Source: Acanthaster planci
Lineage: Eukaryota > Echinodermata > Asteroidea > Valvatida > Acanthasteridae
DNA: 18,016 nt
Assembly: GCF_001949145.1 (NCBI RefSeq)
Contig: NW_019091518.1
Location: 23,370-41,385 of the forward strand
Reading direction: 5' to 3'
In this document: in pieces, positions 1-7,809 of the stretch
How positions within the stretch are numbered: position 1 is the stretch's first letter
Layout: the number at the start of each line of letters is the position of its first letter
Notes under the pieces: generated by a model
The model's input: only the letters and a program-made list of their open reading frames with translations
The model's database searches: none
Told to the model about the DNA's origin: nothing
Position numbers and translations under genes: made by a program

Positions 1-457
1 CCTAAAGACTGGCAACATGCTGTGGCGACACCAAATCACAAGGGAGGAGACAAATGTAGTGTAAGCAATTATCTCTATACTGCCAATTGTCTCTAAGACT
101 TTGGAAAGGTGGGTGCACTCCTCAGTATACTTTTACCTTGAAGAAAATAAGTTGTTAACTTGGTTACCGATTTTCATTGGAGCTTTTTTTCCCATAGGAT
201 TTTTTGTGCGGGGTTTTCGCCCACCCCGTGATCAGTGTTTAATTAATGCCTTGATTATTTAAATGTTCACATGTGTATGATGTTGTAGTGGTCGGTATTT
301 GTAAATATTAATGTTTGTCGTATTTGTCCGTTTTACTTTCATCATGAGTTTCTAACTATTGTGTTAATTTATGATGGCAGGGCCCAAATGGAAACCAGTT
401 TGAAACTGTTTGGGCATACCCTGAGTAAGGAAATGGAATAAATAAATAAACAAATAA
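1..457 (+). mobile_element. Decayed non-LTR retrotransposon (LINE) fragment: reverse transcriptase piece plus 3' tail
   Basis: Bases 1-75 read PKDWQHAVATPNHKGGDK followed by a SNY motif, the N-terminal fingers signature of LINE reverse transcriptases (usual form: P.DW..A.V.P..KGGD....NYRPIS). The frame then shifts: the next stretch gives LPIVSKTLERWVHS and then YLEENKLLT, the usual continuation, with RP lost at the shift. Coding similarity stops near 170. The rest is non-coding and ends in an AATAAATAAATAAACAAATAAA tail (437-458), as expected for a LINE 3' end. The palm domain is missing, so the copy has an internal deletion and is dead. The insertion continues beyond the left edge. Confidence 0.7.
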
Positions 458-460
458 ATG
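437..460 (+). repeat. (AATA/AAAT)n simple repeat, LINE 3' tail
   Basis: Tandem ATAA/CAAA units that most simply mark the 3' terminus of the preceding LINE fragment. Confidence 0.7.
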
Positions 461-631
461 CTGGCTTATTTGGTTATTTCAAAGATTTAATTTCACGTCA
501 TAACTACCTTCGCGTAATTGATATTCTCTGTTAAATTGTATTCAAGTCCAGGCAACTTTTCTTCCCTTCCTTTTGGCACTTAACCATAAATTATGCAATA
601 TCGGAGAGGCTAAAATAAAATGTAGACTTAC

Positions 632-674
632 CAAGGGTGACAGCAACAAGTGAGGTCAAAGCTAGAGGCCGCAT
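632..674 (-). CDS. Candidate first coding exon: start codon and signal peptide, phase-1 donor
   Basis: On the minus strand an ATG (674-672) opens MRPLALTSLVAVTLG, a short basic-then-hydrophobic stretch typical of a secretory signal peptide. The exon runs into a consensus GTAAGT donor (631-626) after the first base of a glycine codon, giving a phase-1 intron. Phase-1 introns directly after signal peptides are standard for secreted multidomain animal proteins, and every PAN, EGF and FBG boundary in this window also uses phase 1. The exon points left, away from the FBG modules, so it would start the next gene of the array, whose other exons lie beyond the left edge. A short upstream ATG reading frame (from 695) ends in TAG. 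No homology supports the call; it rests on hydrophobicity, the donor and its phase. Confidence 0.45.
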
Positions 675-1149
675 TCTAGTGACTGTAGACTCATCGCCTT
701 GCAGATGCAACTTACAACCTTTGCTGAATCCCCCTTCCTCAGATTACAGAAAATCCAGCGCGAAAAGAAACAGATGGATTTGAAACAGAGTGCCTTCGAA
801 GCTCTGAGATCACTTACGATGTTGTGTGAAAGTAATACATACACAGCACGCAGGTTTACACGATCGGTGGCTTTCTTGATATTGATAACAGCTCCTTCGT
901 ATGCAAATTTCGACCACAGTACCAATGGGATCATTTTTGAGCGAATAGTCTGGCATAAAAGACCTTTCCACTAATAAATAAATAGTTATGGACACACGGG
1001 CACAAATGGCCTTGGGGCACAAAGTGTGAGCGGGCCATTGAAAATGTACACGGGTGCGATTTTGATAATTTTCTCTAAGGTTTTCAGGCTTTGCTCAGTT
1101 TTTTCCCTTCTTCAGAAAATCCCATTAAATCCTTTTTGCTATTAGTTTC
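675..1149. other. Intergenic stretch, possible promoter side of the 632-674 exon
   Basis: Open frames here overlap on both strands, show no domain signature and are not supported as genes. If 632-674 is a first exon, its 5' UTR and promoter lie here. No clear TATA box was recognised. A small inverted repeat (ATGGCC near 1006, GGCCAT near 1033) could form a hairpin. Confidence 0.3.
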
Positions 1150-1745
1150 TAATCTAAACCGAATTTTTAGTGCACAGGCTGCAAAAAGACTTCACAATCG
1201 TGAGTTTTCCTGTGCGCACGAGATTGCCGTATCTAAACCAGTCTCGCCTTTACGATTAAATCGGAGCAAGATTAAAGAGGTTTCCGTTGCTGCGGATGTG
1301 AAGGCATTGGATAGCAGCAAGGAGAAGAAGACGCCGAAGAGTGCTGGGTGGGTACACGGCCTTGTGTCCCTCTGTTCGTTATTGGGAAAGGGTTCGAGGA
1401 TGAGCCATCATACTGGACAGTGCCCTCCATGTCTTCAGGAGCTTGGGGGGGGACATCCAATCCGTTGTGAAAAGACCCTTCCTGCTGACTAAGTCAAAGG
1501 CCTTTGTTAGGTTTACGAAGGCAATGTAAAGTGGGCGTCTCCGCTCCCGCTACTACTTTTCTTGCAGTTGTCGCAGTGAGCAAACGATGTCGATTGTTGA
1601 TATGCCAACCCTGAATCTTCACTGCGCTTCTGGGTAGACGCGTTCGGCGAGTGCGTGCAATCTGTTCAGAATCACTTGGGCACCGTAAAGATGCATGTTC
1701 GCTTCAACAGGGCGAAGCTTTAGATCAAACGCCTCCGCACCATAC
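1150..1745 (-). mobile_element. Decayed LINE reverse transcriptase fragment
   Basis: The minus strand reads, in order, VILNRLHALAERVYPEAQ, then FRVGISTIDIVCSLRQLQEK, then RRPLYIAFVNLTKAFDLV (motif A of the palm, usually F.D..KAFD), then FTTDWMSPPKLLKTWRAL and a degraded NPFPI....QG segment. After a frameshift AL-FGVFFSLLLSNAF follows. This order matches the central reverse transcriptase of a LINE family common in invertebrates (usual text: YPESQCGFR..RSTVDMIF..RQLQEK..E....LY.AFIDL.KAFD). The catalytic Asp of motif A is replaced by Asn and several stops and frameshifts occur, so the copy is dead. It is in the opposite orientation to the LINE piece at 1-457 and belongs to a different lineage. 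Confidence 0.75.
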
Positions 1746-1794
1746 AACGTTACCCATAGCCTGAACATCGCTAAGGGAAACTACTAATTAACAC

Positions 1795-2170
1795 TATTTT
1801 CCTTCCCTCTTTTGTCTGCAAATGATATCCCCCTCCAACTTGGGGTCCATTTCAATCTGTTGTATTTTTTCTTTGATCTCTTCCCACCTTACATTCCTTT
1901 GTTGTTCAACCATGCCTTTCATGCAGTCCCCTTTACCCCTTGCCCCTTTATCCACCTGCAGCTTTCTTGACCTTTCCTTTTATCCTCTTGCATTCATCCA
2001 TGCTTGGTTGATTCTCCGTTTGCTTGTTTGTTCTGTGCACTTTTGCCGTTGAGAAAGATTCTGCTAGGATCGAAACGTCAGGCCCTCCAAATTTTGTGAT
2101 TTGTATTTTAGGTCACTCTAGTCAGCAAGCAGTTTGCAGCAGTTTTATATTTATATCGTGGTTAAACATG
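1795..2170 (+). other. Pyrimidine-rich segment leading into a hammerhead-like motif; possible retroelement 3' end
   Basis: From about 1795 to 2040 the plus strand is strongly C+T rich with an open but low-complexity frame that shows no domain. It ends at the compact structured motif at 2045-2083. This arrangement resembles the end regions of Penelope-like retroelements, but no reverse transcriptase or GIY-YIG coding sequence is visible nearby, so the origin is uncertain. Confidence 0.3.
2045..2083 (+). ncRNA. Degenerate hammerhead-ribozyme-like motif
   Basis: The stretch TTGAGAAA (2049-2056) is followed by a perfect 5-bp stem, GATTC (2057-2061) with GGATC (2067-2071, one G-U pair), around a TGCTA loop. 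Then come GAAAC (2072-2076) and GTC (2077-2079). The order box I, stem II, GAAA, cleavage triplet GTC matches small hammerheads of Penelope-like and related retroelements. A short stem I can form between GCC (2045-2047) and GGC (2081-2083). Box I departs from CUGANGA at catalytically important positions, so the copy is probably inactive. Confidence 0.35.
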
Positions 2171-3119
2171 TTTTAAAAAGTGGGCACAAAAAGGTGTTTC
2201 TAAATTAGTTAGCAACTTTTTAGAGCGTAGGCATGACAGATTTGTACCTCGGAATACTGAGCATGCGCTGTCGCGAAAAATGTTATTTGACGAAATGAAA
2301 GAATGACAGAAACACATTTTTTCATTGCTTCATTTTTTACCAGCATAAAGCTTGTGCTCGGTCTTAACACTGGAACTAAAAGCTGTGTTTTACATCAATT
2401 ACTTAGTTGCACAATTATGGTGCGCTATTCACAAGACATGCTCATTATCTAATACACTAATTGTCGATTTAACATTTTTTTAATAAATCCTAAAAAGTAT
2501 CATTTGTGAAAAGTTATTGAATGTTTGATATGACATTTTATGTATGTCTAAATGTTCATGTTCACCTGTTTTATACATAATCCTTTTTCATTTTTCTTTC
2601 AGCATATTACCTCTTTTATATTCAGATTCATTAATGCCAAATATATGTAACGTTAAACATACGTTCAGTCAAAAATAAGCATATAATCGCCTTCTTAAAA
2701 TGTATGATTTCTCAACTCACATTCAAGATCAAAATCTAATAGACTAGCTGGTGCCTATAATCTTCAGAATTGGTGCTCTTTGTTCGGTAATTGTATCCCG
2801 GCATTTACTATGCGTGAATGATGGTAACTTAACCGAATCAATTCACCAAAAAAGACCCCCTCCCCAATTTCCCAAAAATGGCGCTACGCACGAAAAGGCC
2901 CACCTGAAAAAGGAAAAACATGTATACATGTAAATGATGACAAGTAAAACTGAAGCAGTGTAATAAACGACAGAAAGTTACACCTCTGGTGTCTAAAAGC
3001 AGTTAAGCTTCAATTAACATGAGTAGTCAGCTCGAAGGCTATGAAAGATCAACATGATGCCGGTTTGTTTTGACACGTTATCCCTGTGTATGGTTTTCAC
3101 TGGGGGTCTCCGATGAGTT
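2171..3119. other. AT-rich intergenic sequence downstream of FBG module 2
   Basis: No coding domain, RNA gene or clear repeat was recognised. This is where the 3' UTR of the minus-strand FBG module 2 would lie, immediately left of its stop at 3120. No convincing minus-strand AATAAA signal was found close to the stop. Confidence 0.4.
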
Positions 3120-3376
3120 TTATGACCAGCTACGACGCAGCTTCATTTCACTTTTTACTATTCGATGGCCTGCCCATCCATCCGATGTTATACCGCGATC
3201 ATTTGGACCTTGTTGATATTCTCCATTAAGGCCGTACGGAGCACCAGAGGTACCATTGCATGTGTCAAGCCACCAGCCTCCCTTCAGCTCAGCTGCACAA
3301 TTAGCATTGGTATCCTCATCATTGTCCATGTCGTATGTAGAGAAGCTTCGACCACTGAGATGTGGAGGGAGGGGAT
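3120..3376 (-). CDS. FBG module 2, exon 3 (terminal): C-terminal fibrinogen-like subdomain with stop
   Basis: The acceptor is TGCATCAG before 3376 and the exon enters in phase 1. It encodes about 85 residues with the hallmark of the fibrinogen C-terminal domain: FSTYDMDNDEDTNANCAA, then GGWWLDTC, then LNGEY, then RGIT, ending SEMKLRRSWS and TAA (3122-3120). The DMDNDED acidic cluster corresponds to the family Ca2+ site, and NC...WWLDTC supplies the conserved C-terminal disulfide. The usual CHxSNLNG ligand-pocket segment here reads CNGTSGAPYGLNG. The MKIRP-like finish is MKLRRSWS, so domain length is normal. The product would be secreted, and FBG domains typically bind acetylated sugars or pathogen surfaces; the ligand here is unknown. 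FBG homology is strong by eye; specific function is inference. Confidence 0.9.
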
Positions 3377-4158
3377 CTGATGCAGACATAAGAAAGAAAT
3401 CATTTGACAATCAACTCCAACTGAAAATTGTAACTCTGAGAAAAACGAGTAAATTGAGAAAGAGTATGCCGCCATTGCATTGTTATAATGGAGCAATGTT
3501 GCCGGTGAGACTAGGGCTAACCGTGGGCTCAGATTTTCAGACTTAGTGTTGGGGTTCTGTGCTTAAACGAACTTAAAAGTATGTTGGTTCGGACTTAAAA
3601 ACCTCTCAAGAATTTACTACATCCCAAAGTCCTCCATGTGGTAGATGAAGAACTTTTGTCTACATGGAAAATAATCTGATAATGACAAAGACGAAAGACG
3701 GGAAAGTCATCCGATGTTTCCATTTGTAACAAACTTTAGTCAGCATAAAATTGAAGAGAAAAATACAAGTAGGTGACAATATAAGCAATTGACTATTTGT
3801 AATTATTGGGTAAGTTTTTCTTTAAGCTGTAAAAGTGGGAGACAAATGACGCCATAAGGAATGATGAAGGGCTGCCTTTGGGCTAAGATTTCTGAGTTAA
3901 GGAGTTGGGTCTGGGTCATGTATCCTTTATTCAGTGTTCGCTTTATTTATCTCACAACTTTGGTAAAGCCAGCTGTATTGTAAAATTTTGAATCTGGAAG
4001 TCCAGATAGGAGAGGGAGATGGGAAATCAGAGGGAGGATCTACCTCTCCTTATGTGACTTTGCCTCCATCATTTTGCAAAATGCACGAACAAAACAAGAC
4101 AAGTTTTTGTCAGTTATTGCCATACTGTATCTACCGGGCTATCTGTGGCATCACATAC
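3377..4158 (-). other. Intron between FBG module 2 exons 2 and 3
   Basis: A 782-bp phase-1 intron (donor GTATGT at 4158, acceptor CAG at 3377). No further exon or element was recognised. Open frames on both strands are overlaps of the flanking exons. Confidence 0.8.
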
Positions 4159-4411
4159 TTGACCGAACTGATTCATCAAAAGTCAGTTTGTAATCGTTGC
4201 CCTCTATGCGAAAATGCTCTGCGTGGAAGGTCTTGTGCTTTCCCGTATGATCCTTCAGATCTATCTGTAGTCTCCACCTCCAATCCGAAGTCAGTTGACG
4301 AAGTTTTTCGTTTCCAAGCCAGAACTCGCCCGTCAGATCGCCGAATCCGTCCTGGTACTCGGTCCAGTTGCGAGTGAAATTCACCGACCCGTTAAATCGC
4401 CTCTGAAACAA
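4159..4411 (-). CDS. FBG module 2, exon 2: central fibrinogen-like subdomain
   Basis: The acceptor TTTTGTTACAG precedes 4411 and the donor is GTATGT after 4159. The exon is 253 bp, entering in phase 0 and leaving in phase 1. It encodes LFQRRFNGSVNFTRNWTEY, then DGFGDLTGEFWLGNEKLRQL, then a basic and aromatic strand ending FRIEGNDYKLTF. This is the invariant core of FBG domains (usual form: QRR.dGsv.F.r.W..Y..GFGd..gEfWLGne.i..Lt). Sequons NGS, NFT and NWT are potential N-glycosylation sites. The YSGNAGDSL-like segment normally present at the end is replaced by FDESVRS, which lacks GDS. It is 9 bp longer than the matching exon of module 1 and clearly homologous to it. Confidence 0.93.
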
Positions 4412-4743
4412 CTGTAACAAAATAATTTAATTAACTTGTATTGAACAATCTGTAAGTACCAGGCATTCCAAAACCATAATCTATGACATCTCGACATAAT
4501 GGTGCGCACAGTCAGTCTGCTGAACGACCCATACTGTGACTGGATTCAGTCGAGCTGTTCGTATTAACTGGCGACTTTTCTTCAACAACTTTTCAAACAC
4601 AATAGAATCATTTTTAATGCTTGAGACACGGCGTAAACATCTGATGGAGGTAGAACTAACTAACCGCTTGATTAAATCAGTTCCATTCAGGATAATCCGC
4701 CACCTGGCCACTTGAAAATATCAAAGCGGTGTAACAAACTTAC
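4412..4743 (-). other. Intron between FBG module 2 exons 1 and 2
   Basis: A 332-bp phase-0 intron (donor GTAAGT at 4743, acceptor ACAG at 4412). Nothing else was recognised in it. Confidence 0.8.
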
Positions 4744-4865
4744 GGTCCAGCCGCCAAGTGTAGCATCCATATCACAGTAGACCTCTAGACCGTCAGGGTA
4801 CTTCCTCGGGTAGATGGTGTACACACCACTCTGACGGATACCATGGTTGTACAAAGTGTAGCAAT
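4744..4865 (-). CDS. FBG module 2, exon 1: N-terminal fibrinogen-like subdomain
   Basis: The acceptor AATTTTTCAG precedes 4865 and the donor GTAAGT follows 4744. The exon is 122 bp, entering in phase 1 and leaving in phase 0. With an upstream G the first codon is Asp, giving DCYTLYNHGIRQSGVYTIYP, then a PDGLEVYCDMDATLGGWT ending. This is the canonical FBG start (DC..l...G...SGvY.I.p......VyCDM....GGWT), and its two cysteines form the N-terminal disulfide. No intact signal peptide, PAN or EGF exon was found between it and FBG module 1. It must take its N-terminal partner from upstream exons, directly from the EGF exon or from FBG module 1 exon 3, both of which end in the same phase. The only local alternative is the weak PAN-like sequence at 5441. 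Confidence 0.93.
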
Positions 4866-5371
4866 CTGAAAAATTAAAGAAATTCTCTGAAATTTGCATG
4901 CAAAACATAACACATCATTATTGATGGTCTTTGAAGGGTGCAATCTTGTGACGTCACGCCTCCAGTGGCGACGGTTTGGACAACTGCGCCCTCCTATACT
5001 TGGGGCCAGAGCTGTGTATAGAGAAACTGGCGCCGGCTTCAGATTTTAGAGCAAAATGGTTGATCCTTATGAGTGCAGTAGAGCGTGCGCCTATTGCACG
5101 GCACGTCCGTGTGCACTGCCGCATACACCTGTCAGTTTGTTTTCAACAATCGTCACACCCATGGCAAAATTCTCTCTATTCAAGGCTGCTCGGGGTGAGG
5201 TACGGACGCCCGCATGGGACTTTCCGGGCCATTTGAGGCGATCAACCCTTTGAATCAACCGTGAGCTCCTACAACTTCTCAAGCCCCTCAACGACGCATG
5301 CAGTACTCAGGCAAAGTCCGCTAAGCCAGAACTTTGATTTTTTTGGGGGGGGGTTTCTTGTGGTTTGGTTT
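4866..5371. other. Intron or intergenic segment upstream of FBG module 2
   Basis: It holds a relatively GC-rich, CpG-containing stretch at about 4950-5260 with open frames on both strands that show no domain. This could be repeat-derived or a local promoter for module 2. A G-rich run lies at 5342-5353. No real gene can be supported. Confidence 0.35.
4949..4956. promoter_or_regulatory. TGACGTCA palindrome (CRE-type CREB/ATF site)
   Basis: An exact 8-bp palindrome just upstream, in gene orientation, of FBG module 2 exon 1. Identical octamers occur at 6903 and 11216. Regulatory use is unproven. Confidence 0.3.
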
Positions 5372-5441
5372 AGTTTGCCAAGCTCGTAGCTCAGGTAAAA
5401 CTTATAAACATATTTGCCTCGCAACCTCTCAAAAGAGAAAT
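5372..5441 (-). pseudogene. Weak PAN-like exon candidate, probably a relic
   Basis: A potential acceptor (GGTTGGTGCTCAG) precedes 5441. In phase 1 it opens DFSFERLRGKYVYK, which resembles the beginning of a PAN/apple domain (compare NRALQGFVYARRSV in the real PAN exon). No cysteine follows, and the frame runs into a homopolymer C/A tract. It sits where an N-terminal exon private to FBG module 2 would be expected. It could be a chance match. Confidence 0.2.
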
Positions 5442-5613
5442 CTGAGCACCAACCGCACATGGTGAGGCACATGCAGAGTAAATAGTAACAAATGCCTTCT
5501 TTGCTGAGAAGAAATCTCATAAGAGCGGCGGGCTCCAATTACTTAAATTTACAAACTTCTGTTAGTTGATTGTTGTATTCTTTAACCTATTGTATTGAGA
5601 ACTGATTAGATGT

Positions 5614-5619
5614 TTTATT
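5614..5619 (-). terminator. Candidate polyadenylation signal AATAAA
   Basis: A minus-strand AATAAA lies about 320 bp beyond the read-through stop of FBG module 1 (5942). It would permit a transcript ending after module 1. The hexamer is common in AT-rich DNA, so support is weak. Confidence 0.25.
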
Positions 5620-5697
5620 AAAAGTAATAATCTGGTATCCTATTTACTTCAATTTAGCTATGCTATGTCGAGCTTCAGGATTTACCCTTTTATCTTG

Positions 5698-5880
5698 AAG
5701 CGACTCAGCTTCATTTCGCGACTCCGCGCTAACGCAAGGTTCCCCCGATCAGCCCATCTAATACTGCGGTAATCCCGTCGGTCGAATTCTCAGGAAGGAG
5801 ATATTTGCCGTTCAGATTGCTCTAAGATTCCTGCGGAGACTCACACTGGTCAAACCACCAACCTCCTCTCGCCAGAGAGT
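5698..5880 (-). pseudogene. Broken duplicate of FBG exon 3
   Basis: The minus strand reads ARGGWWFDQCESPQES, a TAG stop at 5824-5822, then SNLNGKYLLPENST, and after a frameshift RSIRWAD and a final EMKLSRF. Base for base it tracks the last exon of FBG module 1 (GGAGGTTGGTGGTTTG, GAGTCTCCGCAGGA and CTTCCTGAGAATTC are shared). A TGG-to-TAG change makes the stop. A deletion after GAATTC shifts the frame, and the 5' part with FSTYDxDND is replaced by a C/A homopolymer tract near 5886-5906. No usable acceptor is evident. It is a tandem partial duplication of module 1 exon 3 that can no longer encode a domain. Confidence 0.85.
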
Positions 5881-6069
5881 GCGTTCCCCCCCCCCAAAAA
5901 AAAGGCTCGGCCGATGTTCTGCAGTTGTGCAAAAGTCAAAATTAATGAGGCGCTCTAATTATTGGCATTTTATCGGTAAAACGTGAATGGAAATAAGACC
6001 TGTAAGGTAACAAGCACGTTCTAATGAGATTTGGTTGTGTCAAAAAGATTCTGAGTCTTAATGACTTAC

Positions 6070-6360
6070 CATAGGGGCGGAAGCGATGCAGCTTCATTTC
6101 AACACCAAGAACTACTGAAACGTTCCGTCCATCCACCCATCTAATACCACGGTATTCCAAGTCAGTGGAATTCGTGGAATTCTCAGGAAGGAAATATTCG
6201 CCGTTCAGATTGCTCCAAGAATCCTGCGGAGACTCACACTGGCCAAACCACCAACCTCCTCTCGTCAGAGCAGCACAGTTGAGATGGTCCTCGCCGTCGT
6301 TGTCTTTATCGTAGGTGGAGAATGGGCGTGGTGTCTGGCTTGATGGCAAGGGGGAATCAC
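6070..6360 (-). CDS. FBG module 1, exon 3: C-terminal fibrinogen-like subdomain, with a phase-1 donor at its end
   Basis: The acceptor GCACTGTACAG precedes 6360, and phase 1 rebuilds GDSPLPSSQTPRPFSTYDK. The acidic DKDNDGED cluster (Ca2+ site), NCAAL and GGWWFGQC (C-terminal disulfide) follow. The ligand-pocket segment is CESPQDSWSNLNG, longer than the usual CHxSNLNG, then a glycosylation-rich ENSTNST, then RGIRW and VEMKLHRFRPY. A perfect donor GTAAGT follows 6070 after the first base of a codon. If it is used, the phase matches FBG module 2 exon 1 (4865), giving ...RPY-DCYTLY and two FBG domains in one protein. If it is not used, translation continues about 41 residues to TAA at 5944-5942. 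FBG identity is very strong; which end is used cannot be decided from sequence. Confidence 0.92.
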
Positions 6361-6702
6361 CTGTACAGTGCAAAAAAAAGTTAGGAAAATGCAAACATTG
6401 TTTTTGTGTTCGACAGAGATCAAAATGTCGCGGTTTTCAAACTCTAAACTCACTAAACCCTGAATACATGTAACTCAAAATGGGATACCTTGTATTGGGA
6501 AACACTCTTTTAAGACCTTTTCTATTTTTTTTCGTAAGATTCCAAGAGATTTATTTAGCCGACTTGATATTTGAGATTTTTGATGCTTCATAATACGAAA
6601 ACAATGCAGTCAAGTATACTTAAAACAATAACAGCGCTTGGGAGAAGATGGGAGGGGGAACATGGTAAATGAAATTGCAGAGTCTGAACTACCACTGGAT
6701 AC

Positions 6703-6847
6703 TAGCTAGCCCTACTTGCCAGCGGCTACAATTTTTTCCTTTAGACGTCTGCGTCCTAGCCAACCGCAACCTTTAGAACAAGGCCAAAATGTCCGTCAGC
6801 CAAGTAGAGGACTCTGGTTGAGCGCCAAGTAGGGAGCAGCCTACTAT
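6703..6847. repeat. Imperfect inverted repeat
   Basis: CCCTACTTG (6710-6718) is the exact reverse complement of CAAGTAGGG (6826-6834), and weaker complementarity extends on both sides. A further GCCAAGTAG lies at 6799. It could be a small foldback or transposon remnant in the intron. Confidence 0.35.
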
Positions 6848-6902
6848 AACCAGCTGAGATTGTGAAAACACGTTTAGAAGGCAGACATAATTTTGCTGTG
6901 GG

Positions 6903-6910
6903 TGACGTCA
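6903..6910. promoter_or_regulatory. TGACGTCA palindrome (CRE-type)
   Basis: The second exact copy of the octamer, inside the intron of FBG module 1. Functional use is unproven. Confidence 0.2.
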
Positions 6911-7251
6911 TGCCTTCCCTTTCGTCTTGCTTAGGCTGTAATGCGACACATAATCTTTCGGCTCCGTAGACTTTTTCTTAATTGAAATTTCCAGCTCGAC
7001 CGTTTATGGAGTTTGCTTCCATTCATAGCATCGTTTGCCCCGTCTTCCTCCCTGGACACAACTGTTTTCATCTTGATAAATTTCTTCTATTCTTTTGGAT
7101 GATCTGAATAAGCATTCAGACTTCAAAAGTGGGATACAACTTTCAAAGGTAAATTATCTTATTCAAAATGAAAGTGGTTGCTCAGGGGACAAGTGAACGG
7201 CTTTGGTCAAGGTAATGTTCCCACCTTCCAAATACCAAAGAAAGACCATAC

Positions 7252-7495
7252 CTGTAGATCCGTTAATAAACAGGGCGTAGTTGTCGCCCTCTACACGGAA
7301 TAGCCATCGGTACGTCTTATGGATCTGATGGTCAAACGTCAGATCAATCTGTAGCAACCATTCGTTCACAGATGTTAACTGACGAAGTTTCTCGTTTCCC
7401 AGCCAGAACTCCCCCGTCAGATCGCCGAATCCGTCCCGGTACTCGGCCCAGTTGCGATTGAAATTTACAGACCCGTTAAACCGCCTCTGAAACAC
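7252..7495 (-). CDS. FBG module 1, exon 2: central fibrinogen-like subdomain
   Basis: The acceptor TTTCATTGTAG precedes 7495 and the donor GTATGG follows 7252. The exon is 244 bp, entering in phase 0 and leaving in phase 1. It encodes VFQRRFNGSVNFNRNWAEY, then DGFGDLTGEFWLGNEKLRQL, then TSVNEWLLQIDLTF and FRVEGDNYALFINGST. The core is nearly identical to module 2 exon 2 and conserved DNA stretches are easily aligned, while the strand between LRQL and FR(V/I)EG differs and is 9 bp shorter. That pattern is conserved scaffold with a variable surface. NGS sequons are present at both ends. Confidence 0.93.
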
Positions 7496-7809
7496 CTACA
7501 ATGAAAACAACCGTGTTGGTGTTGAACCATTATGCTTGTGGGAAGCAACTTTCGTAACAAGCAATTTAAATCAATGTCCATCAAAAGTACATTCTAATGA
7601 GGGCAAGATTTAGGTTGTCTGGTTTGTTTCATTTGTAAAAATGTTTATTAACAATACCAAATTGGGCATACGTTTTTTTCGGGGGGGCGGCGGGAGATAG
7701 CATTCACTCAACCTTTGAAAATCAAAGGCGAGTCGTTTTAAGCGTGAAATTTCCGTTCGCTAAGGAGAAAGTTGCCATTACTGCTGTCAATTTATCAAAA
7801 CAAACTTAC
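7496..7809 (-). other. Intron between FBG module 1 exons 1 and 2
   Basis: A 314-bp phase-0 intron (donor GTAAGT at 7809; acceptor TAG at 7496). It has a G-rich tract near 7681 and nothing else was recognised. Confidence 0.8.

Larger units (their letters stand above)
6371..7251 (-). other. Intron between FBG module 1 exons 2 and 3
   Basis: A phase-1 intron (donor GTATGG at 7251; acceptor CAG at 6361). It contains an imperfect inverted repeat at 6703-6847 and a TGACGTCA octamer at 6903. Nothing else was recognised. Confidence 0.75.

Noticed and set aside
1091-1492. Long plus-strand frame of 133 codons
   Set aside because: It lies opposite the minus-strand reverse transcriptase remnant and is its antisense shadow; no domain of its own.
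1822-2052. Plus-strand frame, leucine- and serine-rich, resembling membrane segments
   Set aside because: It results from a C+T-rich low-complexity stretch next to a retroelement-like motif; no homology or splice signals.
3988-4377. Plus-strand frame of 129 codons
   Set aside because: Antisense to FBG module 2 exon 2, whose minus-strand frame has unmistakable FBG motifs.
4976-5291. Overlapping open frames on both strands in a GC-richer stretch
   Set aside because: No recognisable domain. Openness on several frames at once reflects base composition; it is noted only as a possible repeat or promoter segment.
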